This document shows positions 36,348 through 43,916 of a stretch of 64,000 bases of DNA, piece by piece. The position numbers and the translations under genes are program-made. The stretch is from Streptomyces sp. A0642 (lineage in GTDB: Bacteria > Actinomycetota > Actinomycetes > Streptomycetales > Streptomycetaceae): positions 124,001 through 188,000 of the forward strand of contig NZ_SSBL01000003.1 of the NCBI RefSeq assembly GCF_004795105.1, given 5' to 3'. Position 1 is the stretch's first letter. Each line of letters starts with the position of its first letter. Below the pieces are notes generated by a model, which was not told where the DNA came from, ran no database searches, and was given only the letters and a program-made list of their open reading frames with translations.

Positions 36348-37106
36348 TCACAGGAGGGCGCCGCCGGAGACCTCGATGCGCTGGGCGGTGACCCAGCGCA
36401 TTCCCTCGGAGGCCAGCGTGGCAATGGCGTCGCCGATCTCCTCAGGTTCGCCGACGCGGCCGAGCGCGGTCTGTCCGGCCAGAACCTGGCGCATTCCGGC
36501 GTCGTCCCGCATCGCTCCGCCGTTGAAGTCGGTGGCGGTCGGCCCCGGGGCGATGGAGTTGACCCGGATGCCGCGAGGTCCGAGTTCCGCGGCGAGGGTG
36601 CGGCTCAGAGCTTCGACGGCGGCCTTCGAGGCGGAGTAGACCGAGGTGGCGGGGCTGGCGTGGCGGGTCAGTGATGTCGAGACGTTAATGACCTGGCCGC
36701 CCTGGGCCAGCAGCGGCACGAGCGACTGGATGAGGAAGAACGTGCCCCGGACGTTGGTGCCCATCACCGTGTCGAAGTCGTCGATCGTGACAGTCTCCAG
36801 CGGCCCGAAGACTCCCACCCCCGCGTTGTTGACCAGGATGTCGAACCGCGAAGTGCCCCAGCGCTCCAGCTGCGCGCCCAGTTCGGAGGTGAAGGACGCG
36901 AAAGAGGAGACGTCGCTGATGTCGAGCCGGAGAGCAGCGGCTGTCCCGCCCATGGCCTGCACCTGTTCCACCGTCGTGTCAGCCCCGGCCGCATCACCGC
37001 GGTGGGTGACCACGACCCGCACCCCACGTGTGGCCAGGGCGAGGGCCGCGCTGCGCCCGAGGCCGCGATTCGCACCGGTCACCAAAGCGATCTTGTCGAC
37101 TGTCAT
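36348..37106 (-). CDS. SDR-family oxidoreductase
   Basis: 252 residues. Classical short-chain dehydrogenase: TGANRGLG (10-17, cofactor), NNAG, catalytic Ser/Tyr/Lys in INVSTSLTRHASPATSVYSASKAAVEAL, and the C-terminal MRWVTAQRIEVSGGALL. Reduces or oxidises a carbonyl or alcohol with NAD(P)H; substrate unknown. It diverges from a TetR gene with two palindromes between, so it is very probably the regulated target of that TetR. Confidence 0.9.
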   Translation of the reverse strand: MTVDKIALVTGANRGLGRSAALALATRGVRVVVTHRGDAAGADTTVEQVQAMGGTAAALRLDISDVSSFASFTSELGAQLERWGTSRFDILVNNAGVGVFGPLETVTIDDFDTVMGTNVRGTFFLIQSLVPLLAQGGQVINVSTSLTRHASPATSVYSASKAAVEALSRTLAAELGPRGIRVNSIAPGPTATDFNGGAMRDDAGMRQVLAGQTALGRVGEPEEIGDAIATLASEGMRWVTAQRIEVSGGALL

Positions 37107-37160
37107 GAACGTCCTCCACTGTGCGACAACCAGGATGTGCCGAGGTGCCGCAGCTCAGAT

Positions 37161-37178
37161 GCGAGTCACTCGACTCGC
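37161..37178. promoter_or_regulatory. TetR operator 1 (SDR side)
   Basis: GCGAGTC-ACTC-GACTCGC, a perfect inverted repeat with a 4-bp spacer. The half-site GCGAGTC is the same as in operator 2. It lies in the SDR promoter region. Confidence 0.7.
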
Positions 37179-37201
37179 CTTACTGCTGCACCGTAAACGG
37201 G

Positions 37202-37235
37202 CCCCCGAGGCGAGTCAAGTGACTCGCCTCGGGGG
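37202..37235. promoter_or_regulatory. TetR operator 2 (tetR side)
   Basis: Perfect 16-bp arms around AG; the core is GGCGAGTCA-AG-TGACTCGCC. It ends 17 bp before the tetR ATG and would overlap its -35 region, suiting autorepression. A CATACT element (37241-37246) just upstream of the ATG suggests a leaderless tetR message. Confidence 0.75.
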
Positions 37236-37252
37236 TGCGGCATACTCTCCGC

Positions 37253-37888
37253 ATGGCAGCAGAACTCAGCGCGCATCACCGCAGGCTCGCCCAGCAGAAG
37301 CGCGAGGCGATCACTACCGCGGCCACAGAACTGTTCTTGGACCGTGGCTACGACGGCACCTCCCTCGCACGGATCGCCGAAGCGGCCGGGGTCTCGAAGT
37401 CCACCCTGTTCAAGCAGTTCCCCACCAAGGCGGCCCTCTTCGAGGCCATCGTCACCGAGTCCTGGCAGCGCGACGCCGGCGATACCGCCGCGCGGCCCCA
37501 GGCGGGAGATCTGCGCTCCGGGCTGACGGTCATCGGCCACCGCTACGCCGATCTGATCAGCCAGCCCCGCATGACGGGCCTGTTCCGGATCGTCATCGCC
37601 GAACTGCCTCGTTTCCCCGAGCTGGGACGGATGCAGTTCCAGCTCGGCAAACTGCCCTACTTCGCCTCCGTCCAGCACTACTTGGAATCCGAGCATGAGG
37701 CGGGCAACGCCGATGTGCCCGACGCTGAGAGCGCCGCGAACCAGTTCCTGGGCATGATCGCCAACTACGTCCTGTGGCCCCGCATGCTTCTGACCGGCTG
37801 GAACCCCGCAGCCTCCGACATCCACAACGCCGTCGAAGAGGCCGTCCAGACCATGCTCGCCCGATACACCCCCAACCCGCCGGCCTGA
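37253..37888 (+). CDS. TetR-family repressor of the SDR gene
   Basis: 211 residues from ATG 37253 (no Shine-Dalgarno, probable leaderless start; a GTG at 37235 falls within the operator). DNA-binding region AITTAATELFLDRGYDGTSLARIAEAAGVSKSTLFKQFPTKAALFEAIV (about 22-70), C-terminal ligand domain of the TetR C33/AefR-like sort. Acts on the two GCGAGTC palindromes between it and the SDR gene. Ligand unknown, perhaps the SDR substrate. Confidence 0.88.
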   Translation: MAAELSAHHRRLAQQKREAITTAATELFLDRGYDGTSLARIAEAAGVSKSTLFKQFPTKAALFEAIVTESWQRDAGDTAARPQAGDLRSGLTVIGHRYADLISQPRMTGLFRIVIAELPRFPELGRMQFQLGKLPYFASVQHYLESEHEAGNADVPDAESAANQFLGMIANYVLWPRMLLTGWNPAASDIHNAVEEAVQTMLARYTPNPPA

Positions 37889-37902
37889 CCCGGCGAAGCC
37901 GG

Positions 37903-38502
37903 TCAGCCGAGAGGGCGGGCGCGGCAGGTCCGCAGAATCTCGTCGGACAGTTCGGGCTGGACGTGGCTCACGGCGCGGGCGAGGACCATCGCCCCCACGA
38001 GCCGGCTGAGCAGCAGCACCGCGCGCTCCCGCGCCTCCTGTGAGGTGATCTCCCCTTCGTGCTCGCGGGCGAACTCCTCGGCGAAACCGGTGAGGTACCC
38101 CTCCACGCCGGCCGCGTAGACGCTCTGGATAGTGTCGCTGTGCCGTCCGGCGTCGATGACCAGGGAGGCGGAGGGGCAGCCGCCGTCCGAGGCGTCGCGG
38201 TGGGCGGCCGAAAGATAGCTGTCCACCACTCGGTTCAGCGGTGGGCCGGTGAGATCGGCGCCTTCCTCGAGGAGCTGCTCCAGGGAGCCCAGGGAGGCTT
38301 TGAACGAGGCGCCGCACGCCTCGGCGGCCAGATCGTCCTTGGACGCGAAGTGGTTGTAGAAGCCGCCGTGGGTCAGGCCCGCTTCCTTCATCAGTTCGGC
38401 GATGCCTACGGCATCGACGCCCTTCGAGCGGAACATGCGCCCGGCCGCCTCGACGATGTTCTGCCGGTTCCTGGCCTTGTCTTCCCTGGTGATCCGCGGC
38501 AT
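37903..38502 (-). CDS. TetR-family regulator with own palindromic operator
   Basis: 199 residues. Helix-turn-helix region NIVEAAGRMFRSKGVDAVGIAELMKEAGLTHGGFYNHFASKDDLAAEA (about 15-60); the C-terminal part resembles the group of regulators often beside NADPH-dependent enone or quinone reductases. It diverges from a broken oxidoreductase and the old-yellow-enzyme gene, with a 10-bp-arm palindrome at 38559-38580, so it probably controls these reductase genes. Confidence 0.87.
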   Translation of the reverse strand: MPRITREDKARNRQNIVEAAGRMFRSKGVDAVGIAELMKEAGLTHGGFYNHFASKDDLAAEACGASFKASLGSLEQLLEEGADLTGPPLNRVVDSYLSAAHRDASDGGCPSASLVIDAGRHSDTIQSVYAAGVEGYLTGFAEEFAREHEGEITSQEARERAVLLLSRLVGAMVLARAVSHVQPELSDEILRTCRARPLG

Positions 38503-38558
38503 GGCCGCCCTCCTGTCGGCAGTGCTTGACGTTTTCGATGTTACTCCTCATCATTCTT

Positions 38559-38580
38559 TTTGATGATGAGCATCATCAAA
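38559..38580. promoter_or_regulatory. Operator palindrome for the second TetR regulator
   Basis: TTTGATGATG-AG-CATCATCAAA, perfect 10-bp arms. Strikingly AT-rich for this DNA. It sits between the divergent tetR and the reductase remnant; a TTGACG (38526-38531) could be the -35 box of the rightward promoter. Confidence 0.8.
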
Positions 38581-38598
38581 GAGTGAGTGGAGGCGCCC

Positions 38599-38963
38599 AT
38601 GCGCACCGTGGAGTACACGCGGCAAGGGGAAGCCGCCCAGGTACTGACGCTGAGGGAGGAGGCCCGCCGGCCGACTCCCGGCAGCGGAGAGGTTCTGGTC
38701 CGCATGCTGGTCCGGCCCATCCATCCGGGGGACCTGATCGGTGTGGAGGGTCTGCCGGGGCAGCCCGAACAGCAGTCGGGGGCCCGGACTCCCGTCAGGT
38801 GCTGTTCCTCGCCGGCGACGACGCCGATGCCAAGAACACCGTGAGAGACCTGACCTCTGAGTTCGGCTTCGCCCCCGTCGACCTCGGAAGGCTGCGCGAG
38901 GGAGGACGCCTCATCCAGCTCGGCGGTCCCCTGTCCGCCCTTCACGCCCTCAAGCAGGACTGA
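38599..38963 (+). pseudogene. Chimeric remnant: MDR oxidoreductase start joined to F420/NADPH reductase end
   Basis: The first part (to about 38780, GGAGG upstream of ATG) reads MRTVEYTRQGEAAQVLTLRE...GEVLVRMLVRPIHPGDLIGVEG, the N-terminus of a zinc-less quinone reductase/alcohol dehydrogenase. It then runs to a stop at 38844. From about 38785 another frame reads RQVLFLAGDDADAKNTVRDLTSEFGFAPVDLGRLREGGRLIQ to a stop at 38963, the C-terminal end of an NADPH-dependent F420-reductase-like protein. Two unrelated reductases were joined by a deletion, out of frame. Not expected to be functional. Confidence 0.72.
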
Positions 38964-39028
38964 TCCCACCCACCCGCTCGTGCTCCTCGTGTCCGCGCGG
39001 AGCGCCTCCCCTCACGAAAGAGACGTTC

Positions 39029-40144
39029 ATGTCCGACCTGACCTCAGTACCCGGCACCCAGCCCCTCCTGCAGCCTGTTCAACTGGGCGCGCTCAAGCTG
39101 CCCAACCGCGTCGTCATGGCTCCCATGACGCGCTCCCGAGCCGACAACGAGGACCTGGCCCCCACCGCCCTGCACGCCACCTACTACACGCAGCGCGCCG
39201 GCGCCGGCCTGATCATCAGCGAAGGGACCTGGGTCAGCACGGACGCGATCGGCTTCATCAACGTCCCAGGCATCTACACCGACGCCCAGACCGCCGGCTG
39301 GGCCAAGGTCACCGAAGCTGTGCACTCCGCTGGAGGCAGGATCGTCTCGCAACTCGGCCACGCCGGCGCCGCCTCCCACCCGGATCACCACGGCGGCAGG
39401 CTCCCCGCCGGCCCTTCAGCGATCAATCCCCACGAGATGACCTACACCCCCGACGGCCCGAAGGACTCCCTCACCCCACGCGCCCTGAGCGCCGCAGAGA
39501 TCGCCACCACGATCGGCACCTACCGGCAGGCAGCCGCCAACGCCCTGCACGCCGGGTTCGACGGCCTCGAGATCCACGCACAGGTGTCCCACCTCGTGGC
39601 CCAGTTCCTCAACCCACGGCTCAACCAGCGCACCGACGCCTACGGCGGCACCAGTGAAAAGCGGGCCCAGTTCCTCCTCGACATCGTGGACGCCGTCACC
39701 AGCGTGTGGGGCAGCGACCGCATCGGAATCAAACTCTCGCCCTACTGGAATCACGGACCTGCCTTCACCGCGGACGCCGAGACGCTGGACGAGTACGACC
39801 AGCTCCTCAAGCGCCTCAACGACAGCAACCTGGCCTACCTCCACCTCCTCGGCCCGGAACCCGACACAGGAACCGACACCCTCACCGCATTCACCCGCTA
39901 CCGCGCCCACTACCACGGCGCCGTCATCGCCAACCTCGGCTTCACGCAAGCGCGCGGCAACGCGCTGCTCGAACGGCAACTGGCCGACGCGGTTTCCTTC
40001 GGCGCCCCCTTCATCGCCAATCCAGACCTCGTCGATCGATTCACCCACGGCCACCCCCTCGCCACCGACAACCGCGACACGCACTTCGCGGGTGGAGCGG
40101 AGGGATACACGGACTACCCCACAGGGATCGGCTCCTACCAGTAG
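39029..40144 (+). CDS. Old yellow enzyme family ene-reductase
   Basis: 371 residues, usual OYE length (TIM barrel with FMN). Seen: LPNRVVMAPMTRSRA, QLGHAGAASHPD, FDGLEIHAQVSHLVAQFLNPRLNQRTDAYGG, IGIKLSP, GFTQARGNALLE, FGAPFIANPDLVDRF. It reduces activated C=C bonds with NAD(P)H. In the canonical site the motif is H-x-x-N-x-Y; here it reads H183-A-Q-V186-S-H188, so the substrate-binding Asn and proton-donor Tyr are changed. Probably in the regulon of the divergent TetR at 37903 (66 bp after the chimeric remnant). Ends convergent to the biosynthetic operon. Confidence 0.87.
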   Translation: MSDLTSVPGTQPLLQPVQLGALKLPNRVVMAPMTRSRADNEDLAPTALHATYYTQRAGAGLIISEGTWVSTDAIGFINVPGIYTDAQTAGWAKVTEAVHSAGGRIVSQLGHAGAASHPDHHGGRLPAGPSAINPHEMTYTPDGPKDSLTPRALSAAEIATTIGTYRQAAANALHAGFDGLEIHAQVSHLVAQFLNPRLNQRTDAYGGTSEKRAQFLLDIVDAVTSVWGSDRIGIKLSPYWNHGPAFTADAETLDEYDQLLKRLNDSNLAYLHLLGPEPDTGTDTLTAFTRYRAHYHGAVIANLGFTQARGNALLERQLADAVSFGAPFIANPDLVDRFTHGHPLATDNRDTHFAGGAEGYTDYPTGIGSYQ

Positions 40145-40232
40145 TTGTGCCCGCGCGTCAGACGCGTCAGTCGGTGAAGGCTTCACCCGGTGCGCGACCG
40201 AGCCGGGCGGCACCGTCACCGGGGTCGCGCCG

Positions 40233-40268
40233 CTCCGCGCCCCCGCCGTGTCCGACGGGGGCGCGGAG
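40233..40268. terminator. Terminator at the end of the 17.6-kb acb-type operon
   Basis: Perfect 13-bp arms with a 10-nt loop, beginning one base after the stop of the last leftward gene. It also closes the convergent ene-reductase gene. Confidence 0.85.
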
Positions 40269-40269
40269 G

Positions 40270-41259
40270 TCACGTCTCCGTCGTGGCTCCGCGACGGAGG
40301 AACAGCGGCGCCAGGGCCTCGGCGGCCGCCGCCACGTTCCGCGGGGGAACGCCGTTCATCCCGGGCACGGCCGGGAGCAGCGTGCTGGACAGGCACGTGT
40401 TCTGCGGACGGGAGGCGTAACGGCCGGCGGCCCTGGGGACCGGCTGCACCCGGTCCGCCGGTACGCCCAGTGCGCGGGCGATCTCACGGGCCCAGGCAGC
40501 ACGGGAGACGCGCTCAGGGCCGCCCAGGTGCAGCACGGGCGGAAGGCCACCCCCGTGTGCGAGGAGGCGGGCGACCACCATGGCGACATCGTCCACGAGG
40601 ACCGGGGTGGTCCACTGGTCGGCCGGTGCCTCCACCGTCTCGCCCCGGGCCAGGCCGTGAGCGCACGACGCGAAGAAGTTCAGCCACTTCCCGCCGTCAG
40701 CGGGCTCGTGGCCGTAGACGAGACTGACGCGCAGGGCCGTCGCCGGGGAGACCGCCCGGGACAGCAGCACCTCCTCGGCGGCGCGCTTCGCCGTCCCATA
40801 GGCGTTGGCGGGTGCGACCGGGGTGGACTCGAGGTTCTCGGCCGACCTGCCGTCGAACACGTTGTCCGTCGAGATCATCACGATGCGGTCCAGGTCCGGT
40901 AGCGCGGCGAAGTTGGCCGTCGCCGCCCGGTGCGCCGCGACCGCCTCCTCGGGGTGCGACTCGCACCAGGTGACGTCGGACGGCCCGTGGACCAGGACGA
41001 TCGTGCGGGGCGACACCGCCGCCACGACCCGGGCACAGGACCCCGCGTCGGTGGCGTCCAGTGTCCGCCACCGCGCCCCGTAGGCCTCGGGTGCGACCGG
41101 GGGCCGTCCTCGTGAACCGAGTGTCACCTCGTGGCCCTCGAGGACGAGCCGGCGGGCGATCTCGGAGCCGACGAACCCGCTGCCGACCACGAGCGCACGG
41201 CGAGCCGTGCCGGCCGGGGCGAGCGTGGCGGACGTGGAGTCCTCCGTACGCGCGGGCAT
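40270..41259 (-). CDS. RmlD-like NAD(P)-dependent sugar/cyclitol reductase
   Basis: 329 residues. Extended SDR of the dTDP-4-dehydrorhamnose-reductase type: cofactor loop VVGSGFVGSEIARRL, MISTDNVFDGRSAENLES (RmlD-like STDxVFDG), catalytic Tyr/Lys in AYGTAKRAAEE. Last gene of the operon, its start overlapping the stop of the kinase by one base. The acarbose pathway needs ketone reductions of the cyclitol (AcbL/AcbN in Actinoplanes), and no homologue of those is seen here. So this may reduce the valiolone-derived ketone. It could instead act on dTDP-4-keto-6-deoxyglucose and give a different sugar. Role inferred only. Confidence 0.8.
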   Translation of the reverse strand: MPARTEDSTSATLAPAGTARRALVVGSGFVGSEIARRLVLEGHEVTLGSRGRPPVAPEAYGARWRTLDATDAGSCARVVAAVSPRTIVLVHGPSDVTWCESHPEEAVAAHRAATANFAALPDLDRIVMISTDNVFDGRSAENLESTPVAPANAYGTAKRAAEEVLLSRAVSPATALRVSLVYGHEPADGGKWLNFFASCAHGLARGETVEAPADQWTTPVLVDDVAMVVARLLAHGGGLPPVLHLGGPERVSRAAWAREIARALGVPADRVQPVPRAAGRYASRPQNTCLSSTLLPAVPGMNGVPPRNVAAAAEALAPLFLRRGATTET

Positions 41260-42332
41260 CAGAGGGTCACCTTCTCCCGGTGGACCGCGAGACGCCGGCC
41301 CATGAGCCGGCCCACGCCGATCAGGCCGTGGTCGTCGTCGTCCTCGCCCAGCACGACCATCGCGTCGACCTCGGCCGCCGTCAGCCCGAAGCACCCCTGC
41401 CGTATGAGCTCTTCCACCAGCAACTCCCGGTAGCGCTCGCCGATCGCGAGGGCGAAGCCCCCCATCAGGACGTACCGGCGGATCCCGATCGAGGCGAACA
41501 CCCCGCCCACCGCTGCCGCCAGGTGAACGAGGGTGGAGCGCAGCACGGACGTCGTGAACGGGTCCCCGTTCCGTACGGCCCGCGCGATCTCCGGATTGCC
41601 GACGAACCGCGGGTCGGCGGCCCCGGCGCGTGCCGGGGCCGACCGGGCGTAGCCCGCGGGGTCGCGCGCCGCCGCCCGGCGCACCGCGGCGAGGACGCCC
41701 CGGCCCGAGGCGATCGCCCCCAGGTGCCCACGCCCCCCGCAGTCGCACAGCGGGGCGTCGGGGGAGCGGTCACAGGTCCAGTGGCCCAGCTCCCCGCCGT
41801 ACCCCCCGGGGTCGAGGAGCACGTCTCCGCCGCGGAACACCTTGTTACCTATGCCGGAGCTGATGGTCAGCAGACAGAACGGGACCGAGCTCTCCGTCCC
41901 GTACCGCCAGGCGGCCGCAGTGAGGTCGTTGACGACGAGCACGGGCACGGACAGCCGGGCGCTCAGGATCTCCCGGAGCGGAAGGGATTCGCCGCCCGCC
42001 CCCCATACCGTCGGGGCACCCAGGACGGTCCCGTCCCGGCCGACCGGGCCGGCGAAGGCGACGGCCAGAGCGGTCGGATCAGTGCCGGAACGCGTCCCGG
42101 CCCGCCGCTCGGCCTCCCGCACGATCTGGTCGACCACGTGCCGCTGGAGCACCGGCACGGGAGCACCCGGGTGGCGTGCCATGCCGTCCACCTGCGTCCG
42201 GCGCACGTCGGAGAGGCGCCCGCTGCCCCGGGCGTCGAAGGTGCCGACGCGCAGCGTCGTCCCCCCGACGTCCATCACGGTCACGGGTTCGCCGGTCTCC
42301 GTCCCCGTCGGGTCACCGGGCGGGATCGACAT
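41259..42332 (-). CDS. acbM: ROK-family C7-cyclitol 7-kinase (AcbM/ValC-like)
   Basis: 357 residues, ATG 42332 with GAGGAA upstream. ATP loop MDVGGTTLRVG (about 20-30), catalytic VVNDLTAAAW (Asp), GYGGELGHW and a zinc motif CDCGGRGHLG, where the third Cys of the usual CxCGxxGC is His. In acarbose synthesis AcbM phosphorylates 2-epi-5-epi-valiolone at C7; ValC does a related step in validamycin. Placement beside the cyclase supports this. It overlaps the cupin gene by 20 bp and is coupled to the RmlD-like gene. A glucokinase role is the alternative. Confidence 0.82.
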   Translation of the reverse strand: MSIPPGDPTGTETGEPVTVMDVGGTTLRVGTFDARGSGRLSDVRRTQVDGMARHPGAPVPVLQRHVVDQIVREAERRAGTRSGTDPTALAVAFAGPVGRDGTVLGAPTVWGAGGESLPLREILSARLSVPVLVVNDLTAAAWRYGTESSVPFCLLTISSGIGNKVFRGGDVLLDPGGYGGELGHWTCDRSPDAPLCDCGGRGHLGAIASGRGVLAAVRRAAARDPAGYARSAPARAGAADPRFVGNPEIARAVRNGDPFTTSVLRSTLVHLAAAVGGVFASIGIRRYVLMGGFALAIGERYRELLVEELIRQGCFGLTAAEVDAMVVLGEDDDDHGLIGVGRLMGRRLAVHREKVTL

Positions 42333-42717
42333 CGGCTTCCTCTCTCTCGTGCGCCTCCACCTCGAAGACGAGCAGCGCCAGTTCGGTGTCGGTGTCGTTG
42401 CGCAGACCGTGCTCGCCGAAGGGCTCGTTGGGGATGACGTCCCCGGCCTCCACCCGGAAGGTGTTGCCGTCCCGGTACATCACGCCGCTCCCGCTGAGTA
42501 CGACGTACGTCTCGCGGTCGTCACCGTGCCGGTGCCGTCCTATGGACGTTCCCGGCGGCAGGACGGCCAGATCGATGAAGTCGGCGCCGGCCCCGCCGCC
42601 CCGGGCGAAGACCCGGTGGGCGAGGATCGTCCCCGCCCCGCCGTGGTCGTGCGGTTTCGGGGACAGCAGGCGCCGCAGATTCGCGAGGGGCCGTGTGATC
42701 TCGGTTCCGCGGGTCAC
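42313..42717 (-). CDS. Single-domain cupin, possible cyclitol epimerase or isomerase
   Basis: 134 residues from a GTG overlapping the cyclase stop (GTGA). Both cupin motifs are complete: RHRHGDDRETYVVLSG (His, His, Glu) and GDVIPNEPFGEHGLRN (His), so a metal site is present. No AcbO-type 2-epimerase gene is found in the window, and this gene sits between the cyclase and its kinase. It may do the C2 epimerisation or a dehydration, or be regulatory. No direct evidence of reaction. Confidence 0.75.
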   Translation of the reverse strand: MTRGTEITRPLANLRRLLSPKPHDHGGAGTILAHRVFARGGGAGADFIDLAVLPPGTSIGRHRHGDDRETYVVLSGSGVMYRDGNTFRVEAGDVIPNEPFGEHGLRNDTDTELALLVFEVEAHEREEADVDPAR

Positions 42718-43916
42718 AGCCTGGCCTCCCGGGCGATTCCCCCGGCTCTCAGGGTGAGTTCCTCCAGGGCGAGGCCGAGCACGTCGCGGGGGATGTCGTT
42801 GAGGTCGTCGACGAACGTCGCCTTGCCCGCGGCGATGGGGACCACCAGGTGCAGCCGGCGGCCGCGGCGTTCCCAGGACTCCTCGAGCGCCCGGGTCATC
42901 AGCTCCGGTGTGCACGTCTCCGCGTCGAAGACGGGCAGCCCTATGCGACTCAGGAGACCGATGATCCGGTCGCACTCCCGCTCGTCGACCAGACCGAGCC
43001 GCAGCGCCAGGCAGGACGAGAGCGCCATGTCGACGGCGACGGCCTCGCCGTGCTCGAGACGGTGGTCGCCGGCCGTCTCGATCACGGGGCTGAAGGTATG
43101 GCCGAAGTCCACCAGGCGGGCGAGCTGGTGCTCCCGCAAGTTCGGGCACAGCTCTTCCATCATCAGCCGCATCGAGGTGCGCAGGATGTACCTCTCGACC
43201 TCGGGCGGTGTCGGGGCTCCGGTCCGCCGGAACGCGTCTGGGTACCGCTCCAGCGTGCGGAACAGCTCCTCGTCCAGGATCACGGCCATCTTCACGATCT
43301 CGGCGAGACCACAGCGGATCTCGCGAAGCGGCAGGGTGGAGAGGAACGCGGGATCGCTCAGCGAGGCGTGCGCGGGGTGGTAGGCGCCGAACATGTTCTT
43401 CGTACGGAGGGCGTTGACACCCGTCTTGACGCCGACGCCCACGTCCACCTGGCCGACGAGGGTGGTGTTGATCCGGACGTAGCGGATCCCCCGGGAGTAC
43501 ATCGAGGCGGCGAAGCCCACGACATCCGAGACGATGCCCCCGCCGAGGGCCAGCATCACCCCGTGCCGGTCGAGTCCGTGCGCCTTGGCGAGCGCGCAGA
43601 CCCGCTCCGCCATGGCCAGCGTCTTGTTCTTCTCCCCGGTGGGAATCGTGTGCAGCGTCCATGTCCCCGGGGCCAGGTTCGCCTCCAGGTAGTCGCGCAG
43701 CGCCTGCCCGTACAGGCGGTCGACGGTCGGCCCCGTGAAGGCGACGACCCGGCGTCCGCCCACCGCGCGGGCGAGTGCGGGATTCCCGGGCGACAGCACC
43801 CCCGGGACGAGGTCCGACCGGTACCCGGTGCCGTCCGGCGCGAGCAGGCTGAATCCGCTGGCGTCCTCCCACACCCCCGACAGACGTTCCTCGTCAACTA
43901 GAACCCGGCTTGACAT
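42714..43916 (-). CDS. acbC: 2-epi-5-epi-valiolone synthase (sedoheptulose 7-phosphate cyclase)
   Basis: 400 residues, ATG 43916 with AGGAG upstream. Dehydroquinate-synthase fold: VMLALGGGIVSDVVGFAASMYSRG (NAD site about 120-143), INTTLVGQVDVGVGVKTGVN (about 149-168), metal ligands Glu206 (GLAEIVK), His273 (DFGHTFSP) and His289 (HGEAVAVDM). True dehydroquinate synthases have NFGHTFGH; the SP variant and the VGVGVKTGVN loop are typical of the valiolone synthases. It cyclises sedoheptulose 7-phosphate, giving the C7 ring of the pseudo-sugar. This is the marker gene of the cluster. 2-epi-valiolone synthase is a possible alternative. Confidence 0.92.
   Translation of the reverse strand: MSSRVLVDEERLSGVWEDASGFSLLAPDGTGYRSDLVPGVLSPGNPALARAVGGRRVVAFTGPTVDRLYGQALRDYLEANLAPGTWTLHTIPTGEKNKTLAMAERVCALAKAHGLDRHGVMLALGGGIVSDVVGFAASMYSRGIRYVRINTTLVGQVDVGVGVKTGVNALRTKNMFGAYHPAHASLSDPAFLSTLPLREIRCGLAEIVKMAVILDEELFRTLERYPDAFRRTGAPTPPEVERYILRTSMRLMMEELCPNLREHQLARLVDFGHTFSPVIETAGDHRLEHGEAVAVDMALSSCLALRLGLVDERECDRIIGLLSRIGLPVFDAETCTPELMTRALEESWERRGRRLHLVVPIAAGKATFVDDLNDIPRDVLGLALEELTLRAGGIAREARL

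Noticed and set aside
42714..43916. Dehydroquinate synthase of the shikimate pathway
   Set aside because: FGHTFSP and VGVGVKTGVN variants and the cluster context fit sedoheptulose-7-phosphate cyclases.
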